Shown here piece by piece: positions 24,757 through 32,413 of a DNA stretch of 32,413 bases (its first letter is position 1; every line of letters begins with the position of its first letter). Both the position numbers and the translations under genes were made by a program. Source of the stretch: Methylobacterium sp. Leaf117. GTDB taxonomy: Bacteria; Pseudomonadota; Alphaproteobacteria; Rhizobiales; Beijerinckiaceae. The notes under the pieces are model-generated. The model saw nothing but the letters and a program-made list of their open reading frames with translations, did no database searches and was not told the DNA's origin. The DNA is taken from positions 1 to 32,413 of the forward strand of contig NZ_LMNL01000011.1 in NCBI RefSeq assembly GCF_001422985.1. Direction: 5' to 3'.

Positions 24757-26001
24757 ATGAACGCACCCGTCCCGAATATTCCCTACGACGTCGAGGCGAT
24801 CCGGGCGCAGTTCCCGATCCTCGGCGAGAAGGTCTATGGCCGGCCGCTGGTCTATCTCGACAATGCGGCCTCGGCGCAGAAGCCGCGCGCGGTCATCGAC
24901 GCGATGGTGGCCTGCATGGAGACGGGTTACGCCAACGTCCATCGCGGCCTGCACTTCATGGCGAATGCCGCCACGGAGGGCTTCGAGGGCGCGCGCGAGA
25001 CCACCCGGCAGTTCCTGAACGCCGAGTCCACCGACGAGATCATCTTCACCCGCAACGCCACCGAGGCCTACAACCTCGTGGCTTCGTCGATGGGCCTGCT
25101 CGGCCAGATCGGGGAGGGCGACGAGATCATCCTGTCGATCATGGAGCACCATTCCAACATCGTGCCCTGGCACTTCCTGCGGGAACGGCGCGGCGCGGTG
25201 ATCAAGTGGGCGCCGGTGGACGATTCCGGCAACTTCCTCATCGAGGACTTCGAAAAGCTCTTCACGCCGCGCACCAGGATGGTGGCGATCACCCATATGT
25301 CGAACGTGCTCGGCACGGTGACCCCGGCGGCCGAGATCGTGCGCATCGCCCACGCGCACGGCGTGCCCGTGCTCCTCGACGGGGCCCAGAGCGCCGTGCA
25401 CATGCCGATCGACGTGAAGGCGCTGGATTGCGACTTCTTCGTCTTCACCGGCCACAAGGTCTACGGCCCCACCGGCATCGGCGTCCTCTACGGCAAGAAG
25501 GAGTGGCTGGAGCGGCTTCCGCCCTATCAAGGGGGCGGCGAGATGATCCGCACGGTCTCCCAGGACAGCATCACCTACAACGACCCGCCGCACCGATTCG
25601 AGGCGGGTACGCCAGCCATCATCGAGGCGGTCGGCCTCGGGGCCGCGCTGGAGTTCATGATGCAGGTCGGCCGCGACCGCATCGCGGCGCACGAAGCCTC
25701 GCTGCTGGCCTATGCCCAGGAGCGTCTCGGCGCCATGAATTCCCTGCGGATGATCGGCACGGCCGAGGGCAAGGGTGGCGTCATCGCCTTCGAGATGAAA
25801 GGGGCGCACGCCCATGACATCGCCACGGTGATCGATCGCTACGGTGTCGCGATCCGGGCGGGGACGCATTGCGCGATGCCGCTGCTGACCCGCTTCGGCG
25901 CCACCTCGAGCTGTCGCGCCTCCTTCGGCCTGTATAACACCACCCAGGAGGTGGACGCCCTGGCCGAGGCGCTGGCCAAAGCCGAGATGATGTTCGCCTG
26001 A
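24757..26001 (+). CDS. sufS: Cysteine desulfurase SufS
   Basis: A 414-residue class II cysteine desulfurase. The PLP lysine is Lys234 in TGHKVYGPTG and the active cysteine is Cys386 in TSSCRASFGLYNT, in the short loop of the SufS group. YLDNAASAQKP, NVHRGLHFMAN and RAGTHCAMPL are typical. SufS usually passes sulfur to SufE or SufU; neither gene is seen in this window. The start is ATG 24757; AGG lies ten bases upstream. It is the second desulfurase of the operon, the first being IscS-like, an arrangement common in alphaproteobacteria. Confidence 0.96.
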   Translation: MNAPVPNIPYDVEAIRAQFPILGEKVYGRPLVYLDNAASAQKPRAVIDAMVACMETGYANVHRGLHFMANAATEGFEGARETTRQFLNAESTDEIIFTRNATEAYNLVASSMGLLGQIGEGDEIILSIMEHHSNIVPWHFLRERRGAVIKWAPVDDSGNFLIEDFEKLFTPRTRMVAITHMSNVLGTVTPAAEIVRIAHAHGVPVLLDGAQSAVHMPIDVKALDCDFFVFTGHKVYGPTGIGVLYGKKEWLERLPPYQGGGEMIRTVSQDSITYNDPPHRFEAGTPAIIEAVGLGAALEFMMQVGRDRIAAHEASLLAYAQERLGAMNSLRMIGTAEGKGGVIAFEMKGAHAHDIATVIDRYGVAIRAGTHCAMPLLTRFGATSSCRASFGLYNTTQEVDALAEALAKAEMMFA

Positions 26002-26009
26002 CCGATTCT

Positions 26010-26028
26010 GGAGCGGCCCGGCCGCTCC
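26010..26028 (+). other. 8-bp stem-loop between sufS and sufT
   Basis: GGAGCGGC (26010-26017) pairs with GCCGCTCC (26021-26028), with a 3-nt loop, nine bases after the sufS stop. It is short but GC-rich; there is no T-run. Confidence 0.6.
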
Positions 26029-26057
26029 CCGCCATCGCGAGACCAGGACAGAGACCC

Positions 26058-26438
26058 ATGAGCGATTCAGCCATCACCGGGGGGGCCAACACCCCCACCA
26101 TCGCGAGCGACTCGGCGATCCCGCCGGAGGAGCTCGATCGCCTCACCGATGATATCGTGGTCGCCCTGAAGAGCGTCTACGATCCGGAGATCCCGGCGGA
26201 CATTTACGAGCTCGGCCTGATCTACAAGGTGGACATCGCCGACGACCGCAAGGTCGCCATCGACATGACCCTGACGGCCCCCGGCTGTCCCGTGGCCGGC
26301 GAGATGCCGGGCTGGGTCGAGACCGCCGTGGCCGCCGTGCCGGGCGTCCAGTCCTGTGCCGTCACCATGGTGTTCGATCCGCCGTGGGACCAGAGCCGCA
26401 TGTCGGACGAGGCCCGCGTCGCCCTCGATATGTGGTAG
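26058..26438 (+). CDS. sufT: SUF system protein SufT (MIP18/DUF59 family)
   Basis: A 126-residue protein with a DUF59/MIP18 domain from about residue 27. The motifs YDPEIPADIYELGLIY (41-56) and TLTAPGCPVAGEMPGW, with Cys77, are typical of SufT and related proteins that help cluster maturation or transfer. The first 20 residues are low in complexity. The start is ATG 26058 with AGGA about eleven bases upstream. It follows sufS after a small hairpin and is the last of the unbroken suf genes; an opposing gene starts its end 11 bp after the sufT stop. Confidence 0.92.
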   Translation: MSDSAITGGANTPTIASDSAIPPEELDRLTDDIVVALKSVYDPEIPADIYELGLIYKVDIADDRKVAIDMTLTAPGCPVAGEMPGWVETAVAAVPGVQSCAVTMVFDPPWDQSRMSDEARVALDMW

Positions 26439-26449
26439 CGGACGCGCGG

Positions 26450-27046
26450 TCAGCCCTCGCTGGCGAGATCCCGGCGCGGCGGGAAAACGGCGCCATCGTA
26501 GATGTCCGCCATCGCCAGCGTCGCGCCGATGGCGGCCATGTCGATGACAGCGTCAAGGCCCTCGAAGGTCTCGATCTCCCAGCCATCTCCGACGCGCCGG
26601 TACAGCAGAGCCTGCGGCTTCAGCGTCTCCACGAGAAGGATGTAAGCCAAGGTCGGGTGACGCTTGTACTCCTCCACCTTGCGAGTCTGGTCGATCGTGG
26701 TGGTCGAGGGCGACGCGACCTCCACGACGAGCTTGGGTTCGCGTGCCTCGTAGGTATCCGGCACCAGGGGGGCGCACTCGACCATCACGTCGGGCCGACG
26801 CAAGCCCCGGATGCTGGTCCGGATCGAGATATCGGCCGTCGTCGGGCGGCAAGATTTCCCGCGCAGTTGCATTCCCAAACTGACGATGATGTTCACCGTC
26901 GCGCGATCGTGCTGCATACTTGCCCCGGTCATCATCCGGTGCCGCGGCACCGGGTGACCATCGACGAGTTCGTAGAGTTCGTCCTGATCGCGCTGCCAGA
27001 TGAAAAAGTCTTCGGGCGTCATGGTGAGGCGTACGGCATCGGCCAT
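26450..27046 (-). CDS. Uma2 family (DUF820) putative endonuclease
   Basis: A 198-residue protein of the Uma2/DUF820 family, with a PD-(D/E)xK nuclease fold. The likely active residues are Asp86 (RRPDVMVE), Glu109 (KLVVEVASPST) and Lys123 in the following helix. The N-terminal DFFIWQRDQDELYELVDGHP is typical. The biological role of these proteins is not established. I chose ATG 27046 because GGAGGG lies eight bases upstream; an ATG at 27076 is less likely. The gene runs against the suf genes and separates sufT from sufA, which suggests a later insertion. Confidence 0.85.
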   Translation of the reverse strand: MADAVRLTMTPEDFFIWQRDQDELYELVDGHPVPRHRMMTGASMQHDRATVNIIVSLGMQLRGKSCRPTTADISIRTSIRGLRRPDVMVECAPLVPDTYEAREPKLVVEVASPSTTTIDQTRKVEEYKRHPTLAYILLVETLKPQALLYRRVGDGWEIETFEGLDAVIDMAAIGATLAMADIYDGAVFPPRRDLASEG

Positions 27047-27223
27047 GGTGATCCCTCCGTCCAGCCACCCTATCATGCAACATCGATCCGATGCGCATCA
27101 GGCCAGCGCGCTTCAATCCATCTGCGCACGATGGATAGACCCCGGCCTCCGCAATCCCTATCTTAACCGGGTTCCACCACCCTCACCCGCCCGGGCCTTG
27201 AACCCGGCTGTCGGAGAGACATC

Positions 27224-27601
27224 ATGGCATCGAAGTTCAAGGTCCTGTCGCTGACTGACGCGGCAGCCGATCGGATCAAGGCGATCATTGCGGATGCGGA
27301 CCAGCCCATCGCGGGTGTCCGGGTCGGTGTGAAGAACGGCGGCTGCGCCGGCATGTCCTACACCATGGAATATGCCGAGGCGCAAAAGCCCGGCGAGGAC
27401 AAAGTCGAGGACCGCGGCGTCACCGTCTTCGTCGATCCTAAGGCGCTGCTGTTCCTGCTCGGTACGCAGATGGACTTCCAGACCAGCAAGCTCGCGTCGC
27501 AATTCGTGTTCAACAACCCGAACCAGACCTCGGCTTGCGGCTGCGGCGAGTCCGTGGCGATCACGCCGGTGAATCCCGAGGCCGTGCTGGCAAGCGCCTG
27601 A
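27224..27601 (+). CDS. sufA: HesB/IscA-type Fe-S carrier SufA
   Basis: A 125-residue A-type carrier that binds and hands over clusters. The three conserved cysteines are Cys41 (GGCAGMSY) and Cys105 and Cys107 (SACGCGES). The body VRVGVKNGGCAG and TVFVDPKALLFLLGTQMDF is typical. Naming as SufA rather than IscA or ErpA rests on the suf context. The start is ATG 27224 with GGAGAG eight bases upstream. It may have its own promoter in 27047-27223, as an opposing gene separates it from sufT, but I found no convincing one. Confidence 0.93.
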   Translation: MASKFKVLSLTDAAADRIKAIIADADQPIAGVRVGVKNGGCAGMSYTMEYAEAQKPGEDKVEDRGVTVFVDPKALLFLLGTQMDFQTSKLASQFVFNNPNQTSACGCGESVAITPVNPEAVLASA

Positions 27602-27630
27602 GCGCGTCGAGCCCGGTCCGTCACTCCGGG

Positions 27631-27668
27631 ACCATCAGGCCGGAACCATCAGGCCGGAACCATCAGGC
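27631..27668. repeat. 14-bp tandem repeat, 2.7 copies
   Basis: ACCATCAGGCCGGA is repeated at 27631-27644, 27645-27658 and partly at 27659-27668. It lies between sufA and the GGDEF gene and includes the stop codon of the latter. Confidence 0.95.
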
Positions 27669-28745
27669 AACGTTCGGCAGGTTCCGGTCTAAGACGGCGT
27701 CGGCCGGAATCCCGTCGGCGTCGTCCACCGTGCGGTTTCGACCGTCGCGCTTGGCCCTGAACATGCACTGGTCGGCACGCTCCAGGAACGACACCGCCGT
27801 ATCGCCCGGCTGGTGCACCGCCAAGCCGAGGGAAATCGTGATCTTGCCGAGCGACTCGCCGGTCGAGCGCTTCACCAGTTCGCGTGCCATCACGCTGGTG
27901 CGAACCGTCTCGGCGATGGCATAGGCCGCCGCCCGCCCGGTATCCGGCAGCAGCATGGCGAATTCCTCGCCGCCGAAGCGGGCCAGGATCGCCCCGGCCT
28001 TGACGTGCTCGCGCATGACCAGGGCCACGAGGCGCAGGACCTGATCGCCCGTGATGTGACCGTAGACGTCGTTGAAGCGCTTGAACGAATCGACGTCGAT
28101 GACGATCAGGCAGGCCGGCGTGGCCGCCGAGGCGCCTCGGACCAGTTGGCCCAGGCTGTCCTCGAAGTGCTTCCGGTTCGACAGTCCGGTGAGCGGATCG
28201 GTCAGGCTCTCCAGGCGCGTCGCCTCCAGGGTCTCGCGAAGGGCCTCGATCTCGCGCCGGCTCTCGCGCATCCGGGCCTCGAGGGTGCGGTTGTTGGCGG
28301 TCACCTCGCGGGTCGTCGCCACCAGAGCGGCGACGACTTCGCGCACGCTGCTGGTCTGGTTCGACGGCATGCCGTCGAGATCCTGCGTCAGGGTCCGCAG
28401 GGAAGCCGCATATTGCGCCGAGGACCCGAGCGAGAGGTCCAACACCTCCATCACGCCGGCAATTTCCGAGAGCACGCTGCTGCTGGCCCGCTCGGTGGCG
28501 GCCGAGAGGCGTGCCGGATCGAGATAGCTCGCGTAGAGGCTCTCGATGTCCTGGCCGGTCAGGCACCCGGACGCGCCCGTGAGGCGTTTCAAGGCATCGT
28601 TCATGTGCGGATACGTGCCGGCGACGTAGGCGTACCAGACGGCATAGGAATGCGGCGTCGCCGAGGGACCGTAATCCCGCATCAACGCGTTGGCGCGCTC
28701 GGCCAGCGCAAAGCTCCGTTCGCGGTCGCCGTGTATCCCGTCCAT
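27663..28745 (-). CDS. GGDEF-domain diguanylate cyclase
   Basis: A 360-residue soluble protein. The C-terminal half is a GGDEF domain that would make cyclic di-GMP from GTP, with the active loop RFGGEEF (GGEEF at 258-262), TDPLTGLSNRKHFE before it and the ending RADQCMFRAKRDGRN. The inhibitory RxxD site just upstream is not present (KAGA instead), so product feedback by that route is unlikely. The first 150 residues, starting RSFALAERANALMRDYG, have no membrane helix and look like a sensor region shared by alphaproteobacterial cyclases; a coiled coil links the two parts. I chose ATG 28745; ATG 28793 adds 16 residues with poor ribosome-site spacing. Confidence 0.88.
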   Translation of the reverse strand: MDGIHGDRERSFALAERANALMRDYGPSATPHSYAVWYAYVAGTYPHMNDALKRLTGASGCLTGQDIESLYASYLDPARLSAATERASSSVLSEIAGVMEVLDLSLGSSAQYAASLRTLTQDLDGMPSNQTSSVREVVAALVATTREVTANNRTLEARMRESRREIEALRETLEATRLESLTDPLTGLSNRKHFEDSLGQLVRGASAATPACLIVIDVDSFKRFNDVYGHITGDQVLRLVALVMREHVKAGAILARFGGEEFAMLLPDTGRAAAYAIAETVRTSVMARELVKRSTGESLGKITISLGLAVHQPGDTAVSFLERADQCMFRAKRDGRNRTVDDADGIPADAVLDRNLPNVA

Positions 28746-28921
28746 GATCCGCCCAACTGTCCCGCCCCCCGGTCGTCTCACAGGGTGGCGCATCTCCGCG
28801 TTTTGATCGTTTTACGGAAATGTTCGTGCAGAGGCCGTTAAGGGCTCGGACGAAAGGCCATTTCGGCTCCCGAGAACGGTTGGCGTACCGATCTCGTCGC
28901 GCTCCATTCTCTCTCGACGGG

Positions 28922-30529
28922 TTATTTGGACGGCTTGACCACCGCCGGACGCAGGAGAAACGCCGGCACGTGCGAGCCGAGACCGATCGGGGTATCGCCG
29001 TCCTCCTCGTCGCCGCGACGGCGGGCCTGCGGGCGTCGATCGTCACGCGAACGCTCGGCCGTCCGCTCGCGGCGGGGCGACCGTGGCGGCGTCTGCTGTG
29101 GCGCAGGGGCGGCGGCCACCACGTCCCGCTCGGCCTCCGCCGCGGGTGCGGCGCGCTCGGGCGCGGCGCGGCGCGGCGCGGCCCTGCGGCCGCCCGCCTC
29201 GGCACGGCCCTCCCGCTTCGGCGGCCGGCTCTCCGCCTTGCCCTCGGCAGGCGCACGGCCTTCCTGATTACGAGCTTCCGGATTACGAGCTTCCGGATTG
29301 CGGCCTTCGCCACCGCGGACCCGCCGGCCCGTGCCGGTCTTGCCGCGATAGCGGGTGCGCGTCGACTCGCCCTCCTCGGACGGTACCGATACGGGAACCG
29401 AAGCGAGGTCGCCCTCCGCCCAGGGAATCGGCTGCCCGATCAGCGCCTCGATGGCGTGGAGCGAGCGCTCGTCGGCCCGGCTCACCAGGGTGAAGGCGTG
29501 CCCGGCGCGACCCGCGCGCCCGGTCCGGCCGATGCGGTGCACGTAGTCTTCCGGGTGATGCGGGACGTCGAAGTTGAAGACGTGGCTCACGGCCGGGATG
29601 TCGAGGCCGCGCGCCGCCACGTCGCTCGCCACCAGCAGCGGCACCTCGCCGGAGCGGAAGCCGTCGAGGGCGATGGTGCGGGCGCGCTGGTCCATGTCGC
29701 CGTGCAGGGCCGCCACGTTGAAACCGTGGCTGGCCAGCGACTTCTGCAGCAGTGCCACGTCGCGCTTGCGATTGCAGAAAATGATGCCGTTGTTCAGGTC
29801 CGCCTCGCCGCGGATGAGGCGGCGCAGCAGGTCGCGTTTCTCGTGGCCTTCGGAACTCGTCGCCACGAGCTTCTGCACGATGGTCGAGGCGGTGGAGGCG
29901 GGACGCGCCACCTCGATCCGCTGCGGCGTGTGCAGGAACATGTCGGCCAGCCGCTCGATCTCCGGCGGCATGGTGGCGGAGAAGAACAGGGTCTGGCGGG
30001 TGAAGGGCACCATCTTCACGATGCGCTCGATGTCCGGGATGAAGCCCATGTCGAGCATGCGGTCCGCCTCGTCGATGACGAGCAGCTCGACGCCGGTGAG
30101 CAGCAGCTTCCCGCGCTCGAAATGGTCGAGCAGCCGGCCCGGCGTCGCGATCAGCACGTCGGTGCCGCGCATCAGCTTGGCATCCTGCTCGGCGAAGGAG
30201 ACGCCGCCGATGATCAGCGCCACGTTGAGCTTGTGGTTGATGCCGTAGCGGTCGAAGTTCTCCACCACCTGGGCGGCGAGCTCGCGGGTCGGCTCCAGGA
30301 TCAACGTGCGCGGCATGCGCGCCCGGGCGCGGCCGTTCTCGAGCAGCGTCAGCATCGGCAGCGTGAAAGCCGCCGTCTTGCCGGTGCCGGTCTGGGCGAT
30401 GCCCAGAACGTCGCGGCGTGCGAGCACGTGAGGGATGGCCTGGGCCTGGATCGGCGTCGGCTCGGAATAACCGGCCGCCGTGACGGCCTGGAGGACCTTG
30501 TCGCTCAATCCGAGGTCGGCAAAAGACAT
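28922..30529 (-). CDS. DEAD-box RNA helicase (RhlE-like)
   Basis: A 535-residue ATP-dependent RNA helicase. The motifs are in order: Q-motif YSEPTPIQ, motif I AQTGTGKT (45-52), PTREL, TPGRLLD, DEAD (153-156), SAT (184-186), GIIFCNRKRD, DVAARGLDIP and HRIGRTGR. The core ends near residue 390. The tail of about 145 residues is basic, disordered and repetitive (NPEARNPEARNQEGR, PPKREGRAEAGGRRAAPRR), as in RhlE-type helicases, where such tails bind RNA. The ATG at 30529 lacks a clear ribosome site and follows a leader of about 110 bases, so control by temperature or RNA structure is possible but not shown. Confidence 0.94.
   Translation of the reverse strand: MSFADLGLSDKVLQAVTAAGYSEPTPIQAQAIPHVLARRDVLGIAQTGTGKTAAFTLPMLTLLENGRARARMPRTLILEPTRELAAQVVENFDRYGINHKLNVALIIGGVSFAEQDAKLMRGTDVLIATPGRLLDHFERGKLLLTGVELLVIDEADRMLDMGFIPDIERIVKMVPFTRQTLFFSATMPPEIERLADMFLHTPQRIEVARPASTASTIVQKLVATSSEGHEKRDLLRRLIRGEADLNNGIIFCNRKRDVALLQKSLASHGFNVAALHGDMDQRARTIALDGFRSGEVPLLVASDVAARGLDIPAVSHVFNFDVPHHPEDYVHRIGRTGRAGRAGHAFTLVSRADERSLHAIEALIGQPIPWAEGDLASVPVSVPSEEGESTRTRYRGKTGTGRRVRGGEGRNPEARNPEARNQEGRAPAEGKAESRPPKREGRAEAGGRRAAPRRAAPERAAPAAEAERDVVAAAPAPQQTPPRSPRRERTAERSRDDRRPQARRRGDEEDGDTPIGLGSHVPAFLLRPAVVKPSK
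29266..29308. repeat. 15-bp repeats in the helicase tail
   Basis: GATTACGAGCTTCCG occurs at 29266-29280 and 29281-29295, and a degenerate third copy follows to about 29308. They encode the repeated NPEAR peptide in the disordered tail of the helicase. Confidence 0.9.
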
Positions 30530-30882
30530 ATTCTATGAGAACCGTTGCGCGCGGGAATGGACCAACCGGCGCGGAGGACATCGACACGGCGACGGCTGGC
30601 TCAAGGGCGGCTTCGACACACGACCCGCCGCGCACACGCGTTGCGGGGACACTTAGGGCCTTGCACGGCCTTGTCAATCGAGAGCCCCCGTCCGCACAGG
30701 CTTATCCGCAACGCGGTGCGCGAATCGGGCTCGCCCCTTGGCCGCATCCTTGGCCGCTCCCCCTTGGCCGGCCCCTTGCGTCGAGGCGGACGCCCGAGAC
30801 CCGGCCTGCGCCGGTCCGTCCCACCTCCCACGCGACCGCCACCTGAGACGCAGCATCCCCCTTACCGAAGGTCCGACCGGTC
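30530..30882. other. 353-bp intergenic region between helicase and racemase genes
   Basis: It separates two divergent genes and shows no credible coding sequence. It holds the helicase promoter candidate and leader, and three copies of CCTTGGCCG at 30736-30744, 30748-30756 and 30762-30770. No clear promoter for the racemase-like gene was found. Confidence 0.6.
30650..30677 (-). promoter_or_regulatory. Candidate promoter of the helicase gene
   Basis: A perfect TTGACA (30677-30672, minus strand) is followed after 16 bp by TAAGTG (30655-30650). The RNA would start near 30643, giving a leader of about 113 bases. The -10 is weak. Confidence 0.5.
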
Positions 30883-31620
30883 TTGCGCATCCTCCTGATC
30901 AATCCGAACACCACCCCGGCGGTCACGGACCTCGTGGCGCGGCACGTGCGCACCATCGCGGGGGCGGCGGCCACCATCATTCCCGTCACGGGGCGATTCG
31001 GCGCCCGTTACATCGCGAGCCGCGCGGCCTCGGCCATCGCGGCCCATGCCGCCCTCGACGCCCTCGCCGAGCACGTCGCAGGCTGCGATGCCGTCTATCT
31101 CGCCTGCTTCGGCGATCCGGGTCTTGCCGCCCTGCGCGAGGTCTCGCCCGTGCCGGTGATCGGCATGGCGGAGGCGGCCTGCCTGGCCGCCAGCGCCGGA
31201 AGCCGGCGCTTCGCCATTGTCACCGGCGGGGTCCTGTGGGGGCCGATGCTGACGGAGTTCGTCACCGGCATCGGCCTCCGCGACCACCTGACCGGCGTGC
31301 GCACCGTTGCTCCCACCGGGGGTGAGATCGCGGCAGACCCGGAGGCGGCCCTCGGTGCGCTCGCGGCGGCCTGCACCGCCTGCGCCACGCAGGATGGGGC
31401 GGAAGCGGTCATCCTGGGCGGCGCGGCCCTGGCCGGGCTGGCCGCCCGCATCCAGCCGGACGTGCCGGTGCCCGTGCTGTGCTCGGTGGAGGCCGGGACC
31501 CGCGCCGTTCTGATCGCAGGCACGGCTCCCGAGACCCACGGTGGCACAGGGGAGGTCCCGACGCCGCTCGCGACCCTCGGCCTCGCCCCCGCCCTATCGG
31601 CGCTGCTCGGGCGCATCTGA
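30883..31620 (+). CDS. Asp/Glu/hydantoin racemase family protein
   Basis: A 245-residue protein of the Asp/Glu/hydantoin racemase superfamily (COG4126-like). The opening MRILLINPNTT is typical, and the first catalytic cysteine is Cys75 in YLACFGDPGL. At the place of the second cysteine the sequence is AVILGGAAL (Gly179-Gly180), so a two-base racemase mechanism is doubtful. IGMAEAA and IVTGG are also conserved. The substrate is not known. The start is TTG 30883; GAAGG lies about 12 bases upstream, and the homologous start supports it. It stands alone, divergent from the helicase gene. Confidence 0.82.
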   Translation: MRILLINPNTTPAVTDLVARHVRTIAGAAATIIPVTGRFGARYIASRAASAIAAHAALDALAEHVAGCDAVYLACFGDPGLAALREVSPVPVIGMAEAACLAASAGSRRFAIVTGGVLWGPMLTEFVTGIGLRDHLTGVRTVAPTGGEIAADPEAALGALAAACTACATQDGAEAVILGGAALAGLAARIQPDVPVPVLCSVEAGTRAVLIAGTAPETHGGTGEVPTPLATLGLAPALSALLGRI

Positions 31621-32195
31621 ACTCCGCCGCCTCATCTCGGTCCCTCGTTGGCTTGGGCCGCAGCCATCACAAACGCGTCAGCCGCGGCCCCTGCGAACCG
31701 AGCGACAGCGCGGTCGAGACGCGATCCAGAAGGCCGCCCAACCGCGAAGAAAGGTCCGCCCGCGACCACGTTCCCACAGGCGAGTTCTTTCCCCGAGCGA
31801 GTTCGTTCGGAATACACGCCAGCGAATTCCCGGATGACCGAACCTCGTCGCCGGCGACGATCTGCGGCAATATGGGTCCCTTCAAGCCCCAAACAGGCAT
31901 TAAAACGCAAAAATCCCCTTTGCGAGGCAGGATCGTGCCGATAATTCAGATCTGAAGAAAGTCTTTCTCGGCCCCTTGAATCCAGCAATTGATGCACAGG
32001 GGCGAGTTCCTGTGTTGAGCTGGATGTGCGTGATGGCACGATCGCGAGAAGGCAAAAATGACGGCCCACTAACCTTTACCCTTCTTTGACATCTGCGCTC
32101 CTAAGAGATGACCTTGTTGCAGGAAAGCGACAGACCTCGCATCGGCCAGGGACTACAAGCGCGCCGGCTCTCGCCAATCAGGACCAGGTAAAACA
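31621..32195. other. 575-bp intergenic region without supported gene
   Basis: Base composition is lower in GC than the flanks, and short open frames here have no coding look. A 7-bp inverted repeat (GGGCCGC 31655-31661, GCGGCCC 31684-31690) could end the racemase transcript. A perfect 16-bp palindrome TCGTCGCCGGCGACGA lies at 31845-31860. The right part carries the promoter and leader of the porin-like gene. Confidence 0.6.
32086..32114 (+). promoter_or_regulatory. Candidate promoter of the outer-membrane protein gene
   Basis: A perfect TTGACA (32086-32091) is followed, 17 bp later, by TGACCT (32109-32114), a poor -10. The RNA would start near 32121, about 75 bases before the ATG. Confidence 0.35.
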
Positions 32196-32413
32196 ATGAA
32201 AAGACTGCTTCTCGCCTCCACTGTGCTCGCCGGCCTGACTGCCGTCGCTTCGGCCGCGGATCTTCCGCGCCGCGCGGCTCCCCCGGTGTTCGTGCCGGTG
32301 CCGGTGTTCACCTGGACCGGCTTCTACGCTGGTTTCAACGCCGGTTACGGCTTCGACGCCTCCAGCCGCGACACCAACGTCTACAACAACGTGTTCCCGA
32401 ACCTCGTGCGTGG
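32196..32413 (+). CDS. Outer-membrane beta-barrel protein, N-terminal part (Omp25/31-like)
   Basis: The first 72 codons of a gene that runs past the window end. The protein begins with a signal peptide, [20 protein letters not shown], cut before [10 protein letters not shown], followed by [17 protein letters not shown]. This start is the hallmark of the Omp25/Omp31 family of eight-stranded porin-like barrels in Hyphomicrobiales, in which WTGFYxGxNxGYG is the first beta strand. The start ATG 32196 has AGG about ten bases upstream. The gene is likely highly expressed, as its long upstream region and fine codon choice suggest, but this is inference. Confidence 0.85.
   Translation, partial: MKRLLLASTVLAGLTAVASAADLPRRAAPPVFVPVPVFTWTGFYAGFNAGYGFDASSRDTNVYNNVFPNLVR

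Noticed and set aside
28820..30538. A 572-codon plus-strand frame opposite the helicase gene
   Set aside because: The helicase motifs on the minus strand are complete; the plus frame is a composition artefact.
31632..32069. A 145-codon minus-strand frame in the gap before the porin-like gene
   Set aside because: No family, ribosome site or coding-like composition could be seen; it is treated as intergenic.

Overview
The window is GC-rich DNA, densely coded on both strands, with short intergenic gaps, many 1-8 nt stop/start overlaps and some GTG/TTG starts. The gene content (xseB-dxs, an iscR-less suf operon headed by a cysteine desulfurase, Irr-box-like operators, the TIGR02301 and RT0821-type envelope proteins, an Omp25/31-type porin) points to an alphaproteobacterium of the Hyphomicrobiales, most like Methylobacterium or Methylorubrum. 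No rRNA, tRNA, CRISPR array, insertion sequence or prophage was seen.

Layout. Positions 1-2.5 kb (minus): the start of dxs, disrupted by a 20-bp duplication at the window edge, then xseB, and a coupled string ygfZ > tag > HD hydrolase > tyrosine-phosphatase-like gene reaching 3.4 kb. Plus: a dihydroorotase-family amidohydrolase (3.5-4.85 kb) ending at a strong hairpin. Positions 5-9.1 kb (minus): a small unknown gene, then the run pdxH > SDR > exported unknown > Nudix > TIGR02301 protein, the last four overlapping. Positions 9.2-12 kb (plus): a surface-antigen-like lipoprotein, a zinc-finger-less J-protein and fabI, converging on a PPK2-type polyphosphate kinase. Then come a histidine phosphatase and a 1362-residue Pls/PosA-type synthetase: a single adenylation-thiolation module joined to six predicted membrane helices and three left-handed beta-helix domains. 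Behind it lies a small DUF5397-like gene coupled to a frameshifted vapD.

Positions 19.4-27.6 kb hold the SUF iron-sulfur assembly operon: cysteine desulfurase, sufB, a small CxxC zinc-ribbon gene, sufC, sufD, sufS, sufT and, after an inverted Uma2 nuclease gene, sufA. A promoter with two adjacent TTAGAA-N3-TTCTAA-like palindromes at its predicted start site suggests iron/haem control by Irr. At least three strong hairpins lie inside this operon. The end of the window carries a GGDEF protein, an RhlE-like DEAD-box helicase with a basic repeat-rich tail, an Asp/Glu/hydantoin racemase-like gene and the first 72 codons of an outer-membrane beta-barrel protein.

The items most worth attention are the Pls-like synthetase, whose pocket residues suggest a cationic amino acid, the extra zinc-ribbon gene with a 15-bp hairpin between sufB and sufC, the tandem Irr-like operators, and the broken DUF5397-vapD pair. 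All family assignments come from reading the translated sequence and from memory; no database search was run.
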